This document shows, in pieces, positions 46,851 through 55,173 of a DNA stretch of 64,000 nucleotides. A model generated the notes under the pieces. The model was given only the letters and a program-made list of their open reading frames with translations, was not told the origin of the DNA and ran no database searches. A program made the translations under genes and the position numbers. The first letter of the stretch is position 1; each line of letters begins with the position of its first letter. Origin of the DNA: Parasphingopyxis algicola (GTDB taxonomy: Bacteria; Pseudomonadota; Alphaproteobacteria; Sphingomonadales; Sphingomonadaceae); NCBI RefSeq assembly GCF_013378075.1, contig NZ_CP051131.1, forward strand, positions 2,616,501 to 2,680,500. The letters are read 5' to 3'.

Positions 46851-47693
46851 CTAAGTCGGGCGGATCAAATCCGGCGCGACCGCGCCGCCCGGATAGGCGG
46901 CGAGCAGGGTGCCCGAATAGTCGAGATCGGCCGCATCGTCCGCGAGCCAGACGCCGCCGGGTTCGAGCGGCGCGTCGTCGATCGTGCCCGATCCGTCCAG
47001 CGGTATGAGCCAGAGCGGTCCCGGTTCCGGCTGGCCGAGCCTCGCCGTCCGGTCGCCGGTCCAGCGTTCGAGCACGAATGCGCGTCCCGCGGCGAGGATC
47101 GCGCGCCCCGGCGCGATCTCGCCCGGCGCGTCGGGCGGCTGCCACGGCGCGCGGGTCGCGACCGCCACCGCATCGTCGAGATGAAGATCGCGCGGCCGGC
47201 CATAATCGTAGAGCCGATAGGTGAGATCGATATTCTGCTGGACCTCGAGAAGCGTGACGCCGGCGCCGATCGCATGGATCGTCCCGGCGGGCAGATAGAA
47301 GAGATCGCCGGGCGTCACCGGCGTCCAGGCTAGCTTCCGTTCGATCGATCCGTCGATCGCGGCCGCGCGCAACGCTTCGGTCTCCATCGGCTCGACGAGC
47401 CCGATGCCGATCTCGGCATCCGGCTCTGCTTCGAGGATCAGCCAGCATTCCTCCTTGCCGCGCGCATGGCCCCCGGCGCGCGCCTGCGCATCGTCGGGAT
47501 GGACCTGGACCGAGAGTTTTTCGCTCGTGAACAGATATTTGACGAGCAGGTCCGGCGCCGCCCGGTCCGGCGTCTCGAACCAGATTTCGCCGACCGGGTT
47601 ACCATCGGCCGGCACGTCGGCAAAACCGAATCCGAGCTGGTAGCGGCCCCAGACTTTTTCGACGGACCTCGTGGTCAGGCGGACAGCGGACAT
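46851..47693 (-). CDS. manA: Class I mannose-6-phosphate isomerase
   Basis: Interconverts fructose-6-phosphate and mannose-6-phosphate. The 280-residue length fits the short bacterial type. Zinc-site motifs are visible: QVHPDD near 65, KEECWLI, and PAGTIHAIGAG near 140. The start at 47693 (MSAVRL) was preferred over one 22 codons upstream. The enzyme would supply mannose-6-phosphate for GDP-mannose; the guanylyltransferase is encoded 30 kb away at 16288. Confidence 0.9.
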   Translation of the reverse strand: MSAVRLTTRSVEKVWGRYQLGFGFADVPADGNPVGEIWFETPDRAAPDLLVKYLFTSEKLSVQVHPDDAQARAGGHARGKEECWLILEAEPDAEIGIGLVEPMETEALRAAAIDGSIERKLAWTPVTPGDLFYLPAGTIHAIGAGVTLLEVQQNIDLTYRLYDYGRPRDLHLDDAVAVATRAPWQPPDAPGEIAPGRAILAAGRAFVLERWTGDRTARLGQPEPGPLWLIPLDGSGTIDDAPLEPGGVWLADDAADLDYSGTLLAAYPGGAVAPDLIRPT

Positions 47694-47757
47694 GACGGCG
47701 GGCCTTCTAGCGCATACATCGCACGGCTTATGAACGAAAAAACCGCGAAAGGCATCC

Positions 47758-48483
47758 ATGATGAGGACGAAAATCTGGGCCCGGCGCCTGTTCGTGCTGG
47801 TGCTGCTCGCCGGCGCCGGATTGTGGGCCGCCGACTATATCCGCCATCATCCGGAGGACATGCCGTGGACCGCGCTCGATCTCCGGGATCCGGTGGGCGT
47901 CTTTACCGGGCAGAAGCTGGCGGCGCTGACCGGGGACGGGGCGCTCTGCCGCACGCTGCTGGAGGATGCGGATATCGCCTATCGGGCGCTCCCGGCCCGC
48001 GAGGCCGGCGATCGGTGCGGCTATCGTGACGGGGTGTCGTTGATCGTCGGACGCGGCATCGCCCACCGGCCGGGCGAAGCGGCGCTGAGCTGCCCGGTCG
48101 CCGCGGCGCTGGCGGTATGGGAGCGCGAGGGCATCCAGCCGGCAGCGATGCGCCACTTCGGTCAGCCCGTCGTGGCGATCGACCATCTCGGGACCTTCGC
48201 CTGCCGCCGCGTCAACGGCAGCGAAACCGGCCGCTGGTCCGAACATGCGACGGCCGATGCGATCGATATCGCCGCCTTCGAACTGGCCGACGGTTCGCGC
48301 ATCTCGATCGTCGAGGACTGGGCCGGACCGGAGCCGGAACGTGCGTTTCTGGTCGAAATCCGCGACCGCGCCTGCGGGCTGTTCGCCACCGTGCTGTCGC
48401 CCGATTACAACCGCGCGCACGCCGATCATTTCCATCTGGACCAGGCCGCGCGCGGGCGGCTCGGCCGATCGCTCTGCCGCTAG
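47758..48483 (+). CDS. Extensin-like family protein
   Basis: A 241-residue protein with one N-terminal membrane helix (FVLVLLAGAGLWAADYI). The soluble part has the conserved features of the extensin-like C-terminal family: cysteines paired across the domain, SEHATADAIDIAAFEL and DHFHLD, which resemble the HxxxxxxD and HxH zinc site of LAS peptidases. It probably acts on or binds peptidoglycan in the periplasm. ATG 47758 or 47761 can start. Confidence 0.9.
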   Translation: MMRTKIWARRLFVLVLLAGAGLWAADYIRHHPEDMPWTALDLRDPVGVFTGQKLAALTGDGALCRTLLEDADIAYRALPAREAGDRCGYRDGVSLIVGRGIAHRPGEAALSCPVAAALAVWEREGIQPAAMRHFGQPVVAIDHLGTFACRRVNGSETGRWSEHATADAIDIAAFELADGSRISIVEDWAGPEPERAFLVEIRDRACGLFATVLSPDYNRAHADHFHLDQAARGRLGRSLCR

Positions 48484-48493
48484 CGGCGTGGCC

Positions 48494-48946
48494 CTAGCTG
48501 CCGACCGGTCCTTCCTCGACCACGGTCATCTCGCCGCCGCTGTGGCGGAAGGCGTTATATTCGAGGACGTTGTTGAGCCGGTCGTCGCTGCGCTCCAGCG
48601 CCTCTTCGCGGTTCTCGCCGAACCCGAAACCGATCAGCCGGCGGACGCGGCCATTATATTCGACGCCGCCGGCAACCACGACATAATGGCCGCTGCCGCT
48701 ATAGGTCTGGCAGACGACGCGACCCGGATCTTCGTTGCGCGCCCGCAGCTCGGCTTCGGCCGCTTCGCGCAATGCCGAATTCTCGACCTCGCCGGCGGCG
48801 GCATGTGCCACCGCATAATCGTCGAAACTGACGATCCCGTCACGGTCTTCATTGGCCGCGATGCACCCCGCGATCGAACCCGCCGTTGCGGGCGCCGCTG
48901 CGCACAGAACCAGCGCCGGAACGCCGAATTTGACGATGGATTTCAT
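48494..48946 (-). CDS. Small exported protein of unknown function
   Basis: A 150-residue protein with a signal peptide ending at PATAGS. The mature part contains DGIVSFDDYAVAHAAAGE, which looks like an EF-hand-like loop but lacks clear full ligands, and two cysteines. The start at 48946 is backed by GGGAG at eight bases. No family recognised. Confidence 0.62.
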   Translation of the reverse strand: MKSIVKFGVPALVLCAAAPATAGSIAGCIAANEDRDGIVSFDDYAVAHAAAGEVENSALREAAEAELRARNEDPGRVVCQTYSGSGHYVVVAGGVEYNGRVRRLIGFGFGENREEALERSDDRLNNVLEYNAFRHSGGEMTVVEEGPVGS

Positions 48947-49038
48947 GGCTTTCACTCCCAATGCTGCCCAAGGCTTGAATGGCAGCATAGCGGAAAATCG
49001 ACGATGCCGGAAGCGCAGAAACGCGCGTCGGCGATGGC

Positions 49039-49590
49039 CTAGTGCGGCAGCGCGTTTTCCGGCACCTTCTCCACCCAGTCGGGATAGAAGGCGGGCGCGC
49101 GGTTCGACCATCCCGGCGCGGTCGCGGCGGCTTCGCTGATCGATTGCAGCAATGTCCGCCGGCGTTCGGGATGGATGTGCGGGAGCGCGGCCGCGGCGCA
49201 GAAGGAGCCCGGCAGCCAGGGCCGGATATAGGGGCCGAGCAGCCTTTCGTAGAGGAAACGATAGGCCGAAAAGCTCGGCAGCCGGTCCTGGCCCAGATCG
49301 AAGGCCGACACGGTGACCAGCGGTCCCATAAAGGGTTCGACACTGTCGAGCCCGCTATCGTCGGGAATAGTCTCGCGGATATCTTCGAGCCGCCGGTAGA
49401 CGCTGCGCTGCGCCTTGATGCTGGCGGCTTCCACCATGTCGCGCGACCAGCGGCGGATCGCGTCGCGCCGCTCCAGCCCGACATCGAGCGACCGGCGGAC
49501 ATAGCGTTGGGTTCCGGCTTCGAAAGACGCAAATTCCTTCATCTCGGCAAGCGCCAGGGCGCCGGGCTGGGGAGATTTGGCCTTTGTCAT
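49039..49590 (-). CDS. Conserved-looking cytosolic protein of unknown function
   Basis: A 183-residue soluble protein, mainly helical, with no signal peptide and no known motif. The first 65 residues are charged and coil-like (AEMKEFASFEAGTQRYVRRSL), the second half is less polar. GGAGGG precedes the ATG. The family was not recognised and neighbours give no clue. Confidence 0.62.
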   Translation of the reverse strand: MTKAKSPQPGALALAEMKEFASFEAGTQRYVRRSLDVGLERRDAIRRWSRDMVEAASIKAQRSVYRRLEDIRETIPDDSGLDSVEPFMGPLVTVSAFDLGQDRLPSFSAYRFLYERLLGPYIRPWLPGSFCAAAALPHIHPERRRTLLQSISEAAATAPGWSNRAPAFYPDWVEKVPENALPH

Positions 49591-49778
49591 CGAACCCTCC
49601 GGTTCGTTGTTGATCCGTCAGGCCATTATGGCACGCAAGAGGTTGACGAAGCGTTAACCATAAGGCGCTGTATCCCGTGTTGAATCAGCATTGTTGCAGC
49701 GTATCAACCGCGCGGCGCAATTTTATGTGGATTGACGCAACAATGTTGCAAGAAAACATCGGCCGGATCGCCGTATCG

Positions 49779-50123
49779 CTAGGGCGCGGCCCGGCTCGGT
49801 CCGAGCAGCACTATCCGGATGTCGCCGTCGGCGGAAAAGCTGGCGATCAGCAGATAGATGGTCAGAAACAGCCCGCCGCCGGAAAAGGCGAGCAGCGCGA
49901 GCGCGAAGCCCGTGGTGCTGAACGCGTGCCGCCAGGCGACCCAGACGGCCGACAGTATCAGGAAGCTCAGAAAATCGACATTGAACTGCCCGGGCCAGCC
50001 CAAAGCGGCGATATCGCCGAAAAAGGCGGGGAACAGGTTCATTCCGTGCTCGCCCACGACGATCGCCGTATACAGGACGATGCCGAGACAGAGCAGAACC
50101 AGCAATGTGCGGAACGCGGCCAT
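49779..50123 (-). CDS. Small integral membrane protein
   Basis: A 114-residue protein with three predicted membrane helices (LLVLLCLGIVLYTAIVV, around FLSFLILSAVWVAW, and GFALALLAFSGGGLFLTIYL). The loop FFGDIAALGWPGQFN between the first two looks conserved. Start at 50123 is supported by GGAG at eight bases; the longer open frame is not. A hairpin (CCGACGG / CCGTCGG) lies in its leader at about 50132-50154. Function unknown. Confidence 0.68.
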   Translation of the reverse strand: MAAFRTLLVLLCLGIVLYTAIVVGEHGMNLFPAFFGDIAALGWPGQFNVDFLSFLILSAVWVAWRHAFSTTGFALALLAFSGGGLFLTIYLLIASFSADGDIRIVLLGPSRAAP

Positions 50124-50216
50124 GATTATTCTCCGACGGGTCCGTGGTCCGTCGGCGTTAGGCGGGCAGGTGCCGCGTTTCAATTACCCCGGAGGTAAGG
50201 GCGTCCGGAACGACGC

Positions 50217-50456
50217 TCAGTCGTCCTTCTTTTCCTCGTAACCGGATGAGGGAACCGGCTGGTCGTGGCCGGGCTGCGTGTTGGCGGGCGGATCGGATGC
50301 GGGAAAGGTCTCCTTCAGCCCTTCCTCCAGTTCTTCCTCCTCGCGGGCCTTATCGGATTTGTCCGCATCGGCGCCTTTATCATCCGGATCGGGCGGCGCG
50401 ACGGACATTTTCCGCATCGCCTCTTCGTCGACAATCTGGTCCCTGTCGGCAGTCAT
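50217..50456 (-). CDS. Small charged protein with ETFPASDPP motif, likely stress-induced
   Basis: A 79-residue, highly charged, probably disordered protein. It carries the motif KETFPASDPPA found in many small alpha- and gammaproteobacterial proteins of unknown role. AAAGGAGA precedes the ATG at 50456. A good match to the EcfG promoter is found 26 bases upstream, so it is probably part of the general stress response. Confidence 0.78.
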   Translation of the reverse strand: MTADRDQIVDEEAMRKMSVAPPDPDDKGADADKSDKAREEEELEEGLKETFPASDPPANTQPGHDQPVPSSGYEEKKDD

Positions 50457-50481
50457 CGCAGGTCTCCTTTCTCCAATCACC

Positions 50482-50506
50482 AACCGCACAGGGCGCGCAT
50501 CGTTCC
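50482..50506 (-). promoter_or_regulatory. Candidate sigma-EcfG (general stress) promoter
   Basis: On the minus strand GGAAC (50506-50502) is followed after 16 bases by GGTT, matching the GGAAC-N16/17-cGTT pattern of the alphaproteobacterial stress sigma factor EcfG. It lies 26 bases upstream of the small ETFPASDPP gene. Confidence 0.65.
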
Positions 50507-50617
50507 CTCGCGAACGAAACTTGCGTTTCGACGAACGGATCGACCAAGCGCTAAGGCTGTTCGACTGGGAGCGGGCGGCGCCGAGACGGATCGCGATCCA
50601 GCCGCTACAAGGCCCCC

Positions 50618-51760
50618 ATGAATGTGAAGAGTTATGAATCGACGCGCAGCACATTGATCGGACATCGGCTCGGCCTCGTGTCGATCATCGGCCTTTGGGG
50701 GTTCTATTTCGCCGTCGTCACCATCCGCGCTGCGGTCATGGGCTATCCGGGCCAGTCCCAGATGCTGCTCTACCGCACCATCGTGATAGCGGTCGCGATC
50801 GGCCTCACCTTCCTGCTCTACCTGTTCCTCGAACGCTTCGCGGATCGGCCGCTGCGCTGGCGCATCCCCATCGCCTTCGCCGCGGCGCTGCCCGTGGCGG
50901 CGATCATCGCGGGCTTCAACCTCTACCTGTTCGAAGTCTGGGACCCGCTCGGCATCTTCCGCACGGAGGAATGGGCCGAAGAGCGCGAGATGATCGAGGA
51001 ATTCATGGCGCGCGATCCGCTGGCCATGTGGCGCGGCCTCGCCGAAGCCGTGATGGCGCGTTACTTCGTTACGATCGCCTGGGCCTTGCTCTACATGGCG
51101 CTGGGCTATGCGCAGATCGTCCGCCAGGCCGAACGCCGCGCCGCGATCTTCGCGCAGGAAGCGCAGACCGCGCAGCTTCGCGCACTGCGCTACCAGGTCA
51201 ATCCGCATTTCCTGTTCAATACGCTGAACGTCCTTTCCTCGCTCGTCATGCGCGACCGGCGCGACGAGGCAGAGAAGATGATCCTCAACCTTTCCACCTT
51301 CTACCGGACCAGCCTGACCTCCGAACCGGCCGACGATGTCGCGCTGGAGGAGGAGATCCGGCTGCAGCGCCTCTATCTCGATATCGAGGCGGTCCGCTTC
51401 CCCGAACGGCTGCTCGTCGACATTTCGATCCCCAAATCGCTGAACGGCTGCTGCGTGCCCGCGCTGATCCTCCAGCCGGTCGTGGAGAACGCGATCAAAT
51501 ATGGCGTGTCGCGGGTGCGGCGTCCGGTCACCGTGTCGATCCACGCGCGCGAGGAGAACGGCAAGCTGATCATCACCGTCACCGACGATGGCGATCCCCT
51601 GCCCGACGATGCGCCGCACGGCACCGGAGTCGGCCTCAACAATGTCCATGAGCGGCTCGACGCGCGCTATGGCGAGGAGAGCAGCGTCATCTGGGGGCCG
51701 CGTCCCGAGGGCGGCTTCGCCGTCACCATCGAATTGCCGATAAACCGGGAAACCTGTTAA
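50618..51760 (+). CDS. LytS/YehU-type sensor histidine kinase
   Basis: A 380-residue membrane kinase. Four membrane helices lie within the first 170 residues, then the His_kinase domain with RYQVNPHFLFNTLN, His197 being the likely phospho-acceptor, and an ATPase domain with PVVENAIKYG and GTGVGLNNVHERL. No periplasmic sensor domain of size is evident. The LytTR response regulator follows 27 bases downstream, so they form a two-component system. Confidence 0.92.
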   Translation: MNVKSYESTRSTLIGHRLGLVSIIGLWGFYFAVVTIRAAVMGYPGQSQMLLYRTIVIAVAIGLTFLLYLFLERFADRPLRWRIPIAFAAALPVAAIIAGFNLYLFEVWDPLGIFRTEEWAEEREMIEEFMARDPLAMWRGLAEAVMARYFVTIAWALLYMALGYAQIVRQAERRAAIFAQEAQTAQLRALRYQVNPHFLFNTLNVLSSLVMRDRRDEAEKMILNLSTFYRTSLTSEPADDVALEEEIRLQRLYLDIEAVRFPERLLVDISIPKSLNGCCVPALILQPVVENAIKYGVSRVRRPVTVSIHAREENGKLIITVTDDGDPLPDDAPHGTGVGLNNVHERLDARYGEESSVIWGPRPEGGFAVTIELPINRETC

Positions 51761-51787
51761 ACCCGCCCGCGGGGAGACTTCCAGACC

Positions 51788-52528
51788 ATGACCGACCCGA
51801 AACCGCTCCGCACCCTGCTCGTCGACGACGAGCCGCTCGCGATCGAACGCATGCAGATCCTGTGCGCCCGCACCGAGGGTATCGACCTGATCGGCACGGC
51901 GCAGGACGGGGAATCGGCGCTCCGGATGGTCGAGGCGCTGCAACCCGAGCTGCTGCTGCTCGATATCGCGATGCCGGGCATGGACGGGATGGAGGTCGCC
52001 CGCGCGCTCGAACATGTCGATCTCGCGCCGGCGATCATCTTTGTCACCGCGTTCGACAAGTTCGCGGTCGAGGCGTTCGATGTAGCGGCGGTCGACTATC
52101 TGCTGAAGCCGGTGGCGCCCGAGCGACTCGAAAAGGCGCTGGCCCGGGTCACCGAACAGTTACGCGAAACCGGGGACAGCGAGGCCGAACCCTCGCCCTG
52201 GACCGAGGAGTTCTGGGTCCCGCACCGCTCCGAGGTCATACGGCTCGCGGCCGACGATATCGACCGGATCGAGGCCGAACGCGATTATATGCGGCTCCAT
52301 ATCGGCGAGCGCAGCTATCTGCTCCACCAGACGATCAGCCATCTCGAGGAACGGCTCGATCCGGCGCGCTTCATGCGCGTCCACCGCTCCTCGATCCTCA
52401 ACCGCGACCGGATAGCCAAGCTCCGCCATGACGGGTCGGGCGGCTGGTATGCGGAGATGGAAGACGGCGCCGAAGTCCGGATCGGCCGCACCTATCTGAA
52501 GAAGGTCAAGCAGATCGCCGGGAAATAG
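51788..52528 (+). CDS. LytTR family response regulator
   Basis: A 246-residue regulator with a receiver domain (acidic pair DD at 13-14, phosphorylated Asp59 in LLLDIAMPG, Lys in LLKPV) and a C-terminal LytTR DNA-binding domain (IDRIEAERDYMRLHIGERSYLL region, FMRVHRSSILN, GRTYLKKV). The partner kinase is the gene upstream. A family 1 repeat starts 12 bases after its stop codon. Confidence 0.94.
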   Translation: MTDPKPLRTLLVDDEPLAIERMQILCARTEGIDLIGTAQDGESALRMVEALQPELLLLDIAMPGMDGMEVARALEHVDLAPAIIFVTAFDKFAVEAFDVAAVDYLLKPVAPERLEKALARVTEQLRETGDSEAEPSPWTEEFWVPHRSEVIRLAADDIDRIEAERDYMRLHIGERSYLLHQTISHLEERLDPARFMRVHRSSILNRDRIAKLRHDGSGGWYAEMEDGAEVRIGRTYLKKVKQIAGK

Positions 52529-52540
52529 GGGCGGGAGTTG

Positions 52541-52764
52541 TTCGTCAGAATTTTCCTTGCGGAAAATCGCGGCACCGGGAGTTGATTGTCAGGGTCGACC
52601 TTCCGGTCGACCGCGGCACCGGCCCGCACCCCCTCCCGACCTCCCAATCAGGATACACTCGTGGGAGGTCGGGAGGGGGTGCGGGCCGGTACCGCGCCTG
52701 AGCTTTAGCGAAGGTCTGACAAAAGGAATCTGCCGCGCTCGACCGGCAGGTCGAGTCTGACGAA
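52541..52764 (+). repeat. Compound palindromic repeat, family 1, copy 3
   Basis: Central inverted repeat with arms 52612-52646 and 52662-52696 and a 15-base loop. Compared with copy 1, arm positions 4, 17 and 28 have changed on both arms (compensated), and position 6 on one arm only, leaving a C-A mismatch. Two modules lie on the left (52541 and 52585, period 44) with hairpins 52550-52567 and 52594-52611; two lie on the right with hairpins 52697-52714 (imperfect) and 52738-52755. It lies between convergent genes. Confidence 0.95.
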
Positions 52765-52769
52765 ACCGA

Positions 52770-52797
52770 ACGCTCCCGGAGCGAACCCCGGGAGCGT
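52770..52797 (-). terminator. Terminator after the first UrcA gene
   Basis: Stem ACGCTCCCGG / CCGGGAGCGT (10 bp) with an eight-base centre. On the minus strand it is followed by TCGGTTTCG, a weak U-rich tail. It ends the UrcA transcript and, with the adjacent repeat, separates convergent genes; it may act in both directions. Confidence 0.6.
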
Positions 52798-52821
52798 CGG
52801 CATCGTTCGAAGGCGTTGGGC

Positions 52822-53121
52822 CTAGCGCGAAGCGCGGGTCCGCACGCGGCGCGCGTGTTCGTCGAGCTGGCGTATGGCCGATGCACGGGTTTCTTCCATA
52901 CAGCGGCGCTCCGACCGCCCGGCATAGACGGTGCGGGTGCCCGGGACGCTGCACAGCCGCCGCGCCGCGCCCGAAATCTGCCGCGCGGCGGCGTCATAGC
53001 CGGCTTGCGACTGGAGATTGTACCGGTCGATATCGATCGTGATCGCATTGTCCGACGCGATCGCTGGAGAAACCGCGAACGTCGCCGCGGCGGCGAGAAT
53101 ATTGGGACGGTAATCAAACAT
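52822..53121 (-). CDS. UrcA family protein
   Basis: A 99-residue small exported protein. Signal peptide to about PAIASD; the mature part has the UrcA pattern: a tyrosine-rich first segment (IDIDRYNLQSQAGYDAAARQI), an RRLC cysteine, and a second cysteine (RRCMEETRASAIRQL) that likely forms a disulfide. AGGAG precedes the ATG. The role of UrcA proteins is unknown; they are common in Sphingomonadales and Caulobacterales. A paralogue is 270 bases away. Confidence 0.85.
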   Translation of the reverse strand: MFDYRPNILAAAATFAVSPAIASDNAITIDIDRYNLQSQAGYDAAARQISGAARRLCSVPGTRTVYAGRSERRCMEETRASAIRQLDEHARRVRTRASR

Positions 53122-53302
53122 GATGATGCTCCTGAACAATTGTCTTTGGCCTGAGCCGGCGGCTTGCTGGATGACGGTCAAGAGTCGGCTCGGTCCGACG
53201 CCGCCGTCGGGCATCTGCTAGAAAAGAACTGTTACCGCTGCGGGTCAGACAACCGGATAAGCGACGAAACGCATTGCTTTTTCTGCATCCGCCACCGCAC
53301 GC

Positions 53303-53337
53303 GAAAACACCCCCGGGCAGAGGGACCCGGGGGTGTT
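53303..53337 (-). terminator. Rho-independent terminator of the second UrcA gene
   Basis: An 11-bp perfect stem (ACACCCCCGGG / CCCGGGGGTGT) with an eight-base loop at 53307-53336, followed on the minus strand by TTTTCG. It is about 50 bases downstream of the stop codon of the UrcA gene at 53388. Confidence 0.85.
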
Positions 53338-53387
53338 CGGTGCGGCCCTGTCGGGGCTGAGCAGGGCCGGGACTTAGCCCGTAAGGG

Positions 53388-53717
53388 CTAGCGCGAGGCG
53401 CCGACCGTGACTGACGGCGACCGCGCGACATCGTTGAGCTGTTCCATCGCATCCTCGACCGCCGCGCCCTGGCAGGCGCGGATCGCATAGGCTTCTTCGA
53501 TGTCGCGGACATCGACGGTGCCGCAGACCTGGCGCGAGGCGCGGTCGATCCGCTCGGTGAGCCGCGCATAGCCTTGGCTCGAGCGCAGGTCGTAGGTCCG
53601 CGTGTCGATGACGACGGTCTCGACCTTCGCCATGGCGGCGAGCGCCGGCGAGGTGGTGAAAGCGGTGGCGGCGCCGGCCATGGCGACCGCGGCGAAAGCG
53701 AAGGCAATTTTCTGCAT
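53388..53717 (-). CDS. UrcA family protein
   Basis: A 109-residue exported protein, paralogous to the UrcA protein just downstream. Signal peptide to about SPALAAM. The mature part holds VVIDTRTYDLRSSQGYARL, then RQVCG and RACQG cysteines. ATG 53717 is preferred over 53723, since AGGAG then lies at seven bases. The two proteins share the Tyr-Asp-Leu and Cys spacing. Its terminator at 53303 separates it from the other copy, so the two are independently transcribed. Confidence 0.85.
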   Translation of the reverse strand: MQKIAFAFAAVAMAGAATAFTTSPALAAMAKVETVVIDTRTYDLRSSQGYARLTERIDRASRQVCGTVDVRDIEEAYAIRACQGAAVEDAMEQLNDVARSPSVTVGASR

Positions 53718-53980
53718 GGTCATACTCCTGAACCTTGGCCCTCCGGGACGATCCCGGCGGATCCGGTCGACGGTCGCCTGCCGGATGATTCCGATCTCGC
53801 CGTCTGCCGTCCTTATAGGCGGTGCACCGATGCCGGTCGTGCCCGGATCGACAGCCGGGCGACGCCTTGCGTCAAATCGACAAACGTCGGAATTCTGTCG
53901 ATCAAGGTTTCGGTTTGTCGCGGCCGGGGCTCGGTTCGGAGGTTGGAAAACACCGTTCGTCGGTGGATTTGTGCGGTTTG
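53718..53980. other. Non-coding region upstream of the second UrcA gene
   Basis: About 260 bases that should carry the promoter of the UrcA gene. On the minus strand a TTGACG and a TATAAG occur, but their spacing is not that of one promoter. No gene or clear site was seen. The family 1 repeat copy 4 begins at its far end. Confidence 0.4.
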
Positions 53981-54238
53981 TTTGTTAGAATGTTGCTGGC
54001 GCAACGGGATTCTTTTGTCAGAATTTTCCTGTCGGAAAATCGCCGCACCGGGTTTTGATTTGTCAGAACATTGCTGTCGCAATGTCGCGGCACCGGCCCG
54101 CTCCCCCTCCCGGCCTCCCAATGAATATACCCTGTGGGAGGCCGGGAGGGGGAGCGGGCCGGTGCCGCGCCTGAGCGTTAGCGAAGGTCTGACAAAAGAA
54201 AACTTGCCGCGCTCGACCGACAGGCCCGGTCCGACAAA
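53981..54238 (+). repeat. Compound palindromic repeat, family 1, copy 4
   Basis: Central perfect inverted repeat: arms 54086-54120 and 54135-54169, 14-base loop. The loop reads ATGAATATACCCTG, the reverse complement of the loop type in the other copies, so the core is inverted here. Three modules lie on the left (53981 degenerate, 54014, 54059) with hairpins ending at 54085; two lie on the right with hairpins 54170-54187 and 54212-54229 (the latter decayed). It ends 13 bases from the stop codon of the esterase gene on the minus strand. Confidence 0.95.
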
Positions 54239-54251
54239 TCAACCTTCTTCC

Positions 54252-55118
54252 CTAGCTCACTTCCCGCGCGAACTGCTCGATATCCGCGAGCGACGGCACC
54301 GAGCCGCGGGTCCAGCGCGACAGCGCCGTCATGATCCGGATATGGCCGATCCCGTCATAGACGATATGGCGCACCGGGACGCCCGCGGTCTCGAGCCGCG
54401 CGGTGAGCCGGCGCGACTGGCGCGGTTTGACGGTATCGTCGGCGCTGCCGTGCAGCAGGAGGGCGGGCGGATCGCCTTCGCCCGCGTAATTGATCGGCTG
54501 GGTCACGGCGAGGTCGGGGACGCGGCCGAAGGCGCCGCGCGTGCTCGGCGTATCGAGCGGCAGGAAATCGTACGGCCCCGCCATGCCGACCCAGCCGGCG
54601 ATCGCCGCCCGGTCCGCGCCGAGCCAGCGTTCGTCCATCGCCAGCATCGCCGCGATGTGCGCCCCCGCGCTGTGGCCGACCATCACGATCCGGTCCGGGT
54701 CGCCGCCGCGCTCGGCGATGTTGGCGCGCACCCAGCGCAGCGCCGCCGCTCCGTCCTCGACAAAGGCGGGGAAATGGACGTCGGGCGAGAGGCGGTAATT
54801 GGGCACGACCGTCACGAAGCCGCGCGCGGCCAGCGCGCGGCCGGCAAATTCGTACCCCGCCTTGTCGCCGGCCCGCCAGCCGCCGCCATGGATGAAGACG
54901 ATGACGGGAAGCGCGGCATCCCCGCCGCGTTCTTCGGGCGCATAGATATCGAGCCGCTGGCGCGCGGCGTCGCCGAAGGCGATGTCCTGCCCGATCCTTT
55001 CGGATCCCGCATCCTTGGGCACCAGCCGGTTGAACAGTATGAGCCGGTCGGCCGTGTAGAGAAACACCCCGAGCGCGACGGCGAGCAGGGCGGCGGTAAG
55101 AAGCGCGGTGCGGAGCAT
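54252..55118 (-). CDS. Alpha/beta hydrolase, carboxylesterase type
   Basis: A 288-residue serine esterase with an N-terminal signal anchor (LLTAALLAVALGVFLYTA). The oxyanion motif HGGGW is near residue 76, the nucleophile Ser150 is in GHSAGAH, the acid in HGSADDTV and the histidine in GIGHIR. It is of the HSL/BD-FAE-like class acting on short acyl esters or polymers. It faces the periplasm. It is flanked on both sides by family 1 repeats, copy 4 being 13 bases from its stop codon. Confidence 0.9.
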   Translation of the reverse strand: MLRTALLTAALLAVALGVFLYTADRLILFNRLVPKDAGSERIGQDIAFGDAARQRLDIYAPEERGGDAALPVIVFIHGGGWRAGDKAGYEFAGRALAARGFVTVVPNYRLSPDVHFPAFVEDGAAALRWVRANIAERGGDPDRIVMVGHSAGAHIAAMLAMDERWLGADRAAIAGWVGMAGPYDFLPLDTPSTRGAFGRVPDLAVTQPINYAGEGDPPALLLHGSADDTVKPRQSRRLTARLETAGVPVRHIVYDGIGHIRIMTALSRWTRGSVPSLADIEQFAREVS

Positions 55119-55173
55119 CGGGCGGAGTTAGGCGCGGCGGGGGAGAATGTCGATATCGGGTCGGAGGGATTGG

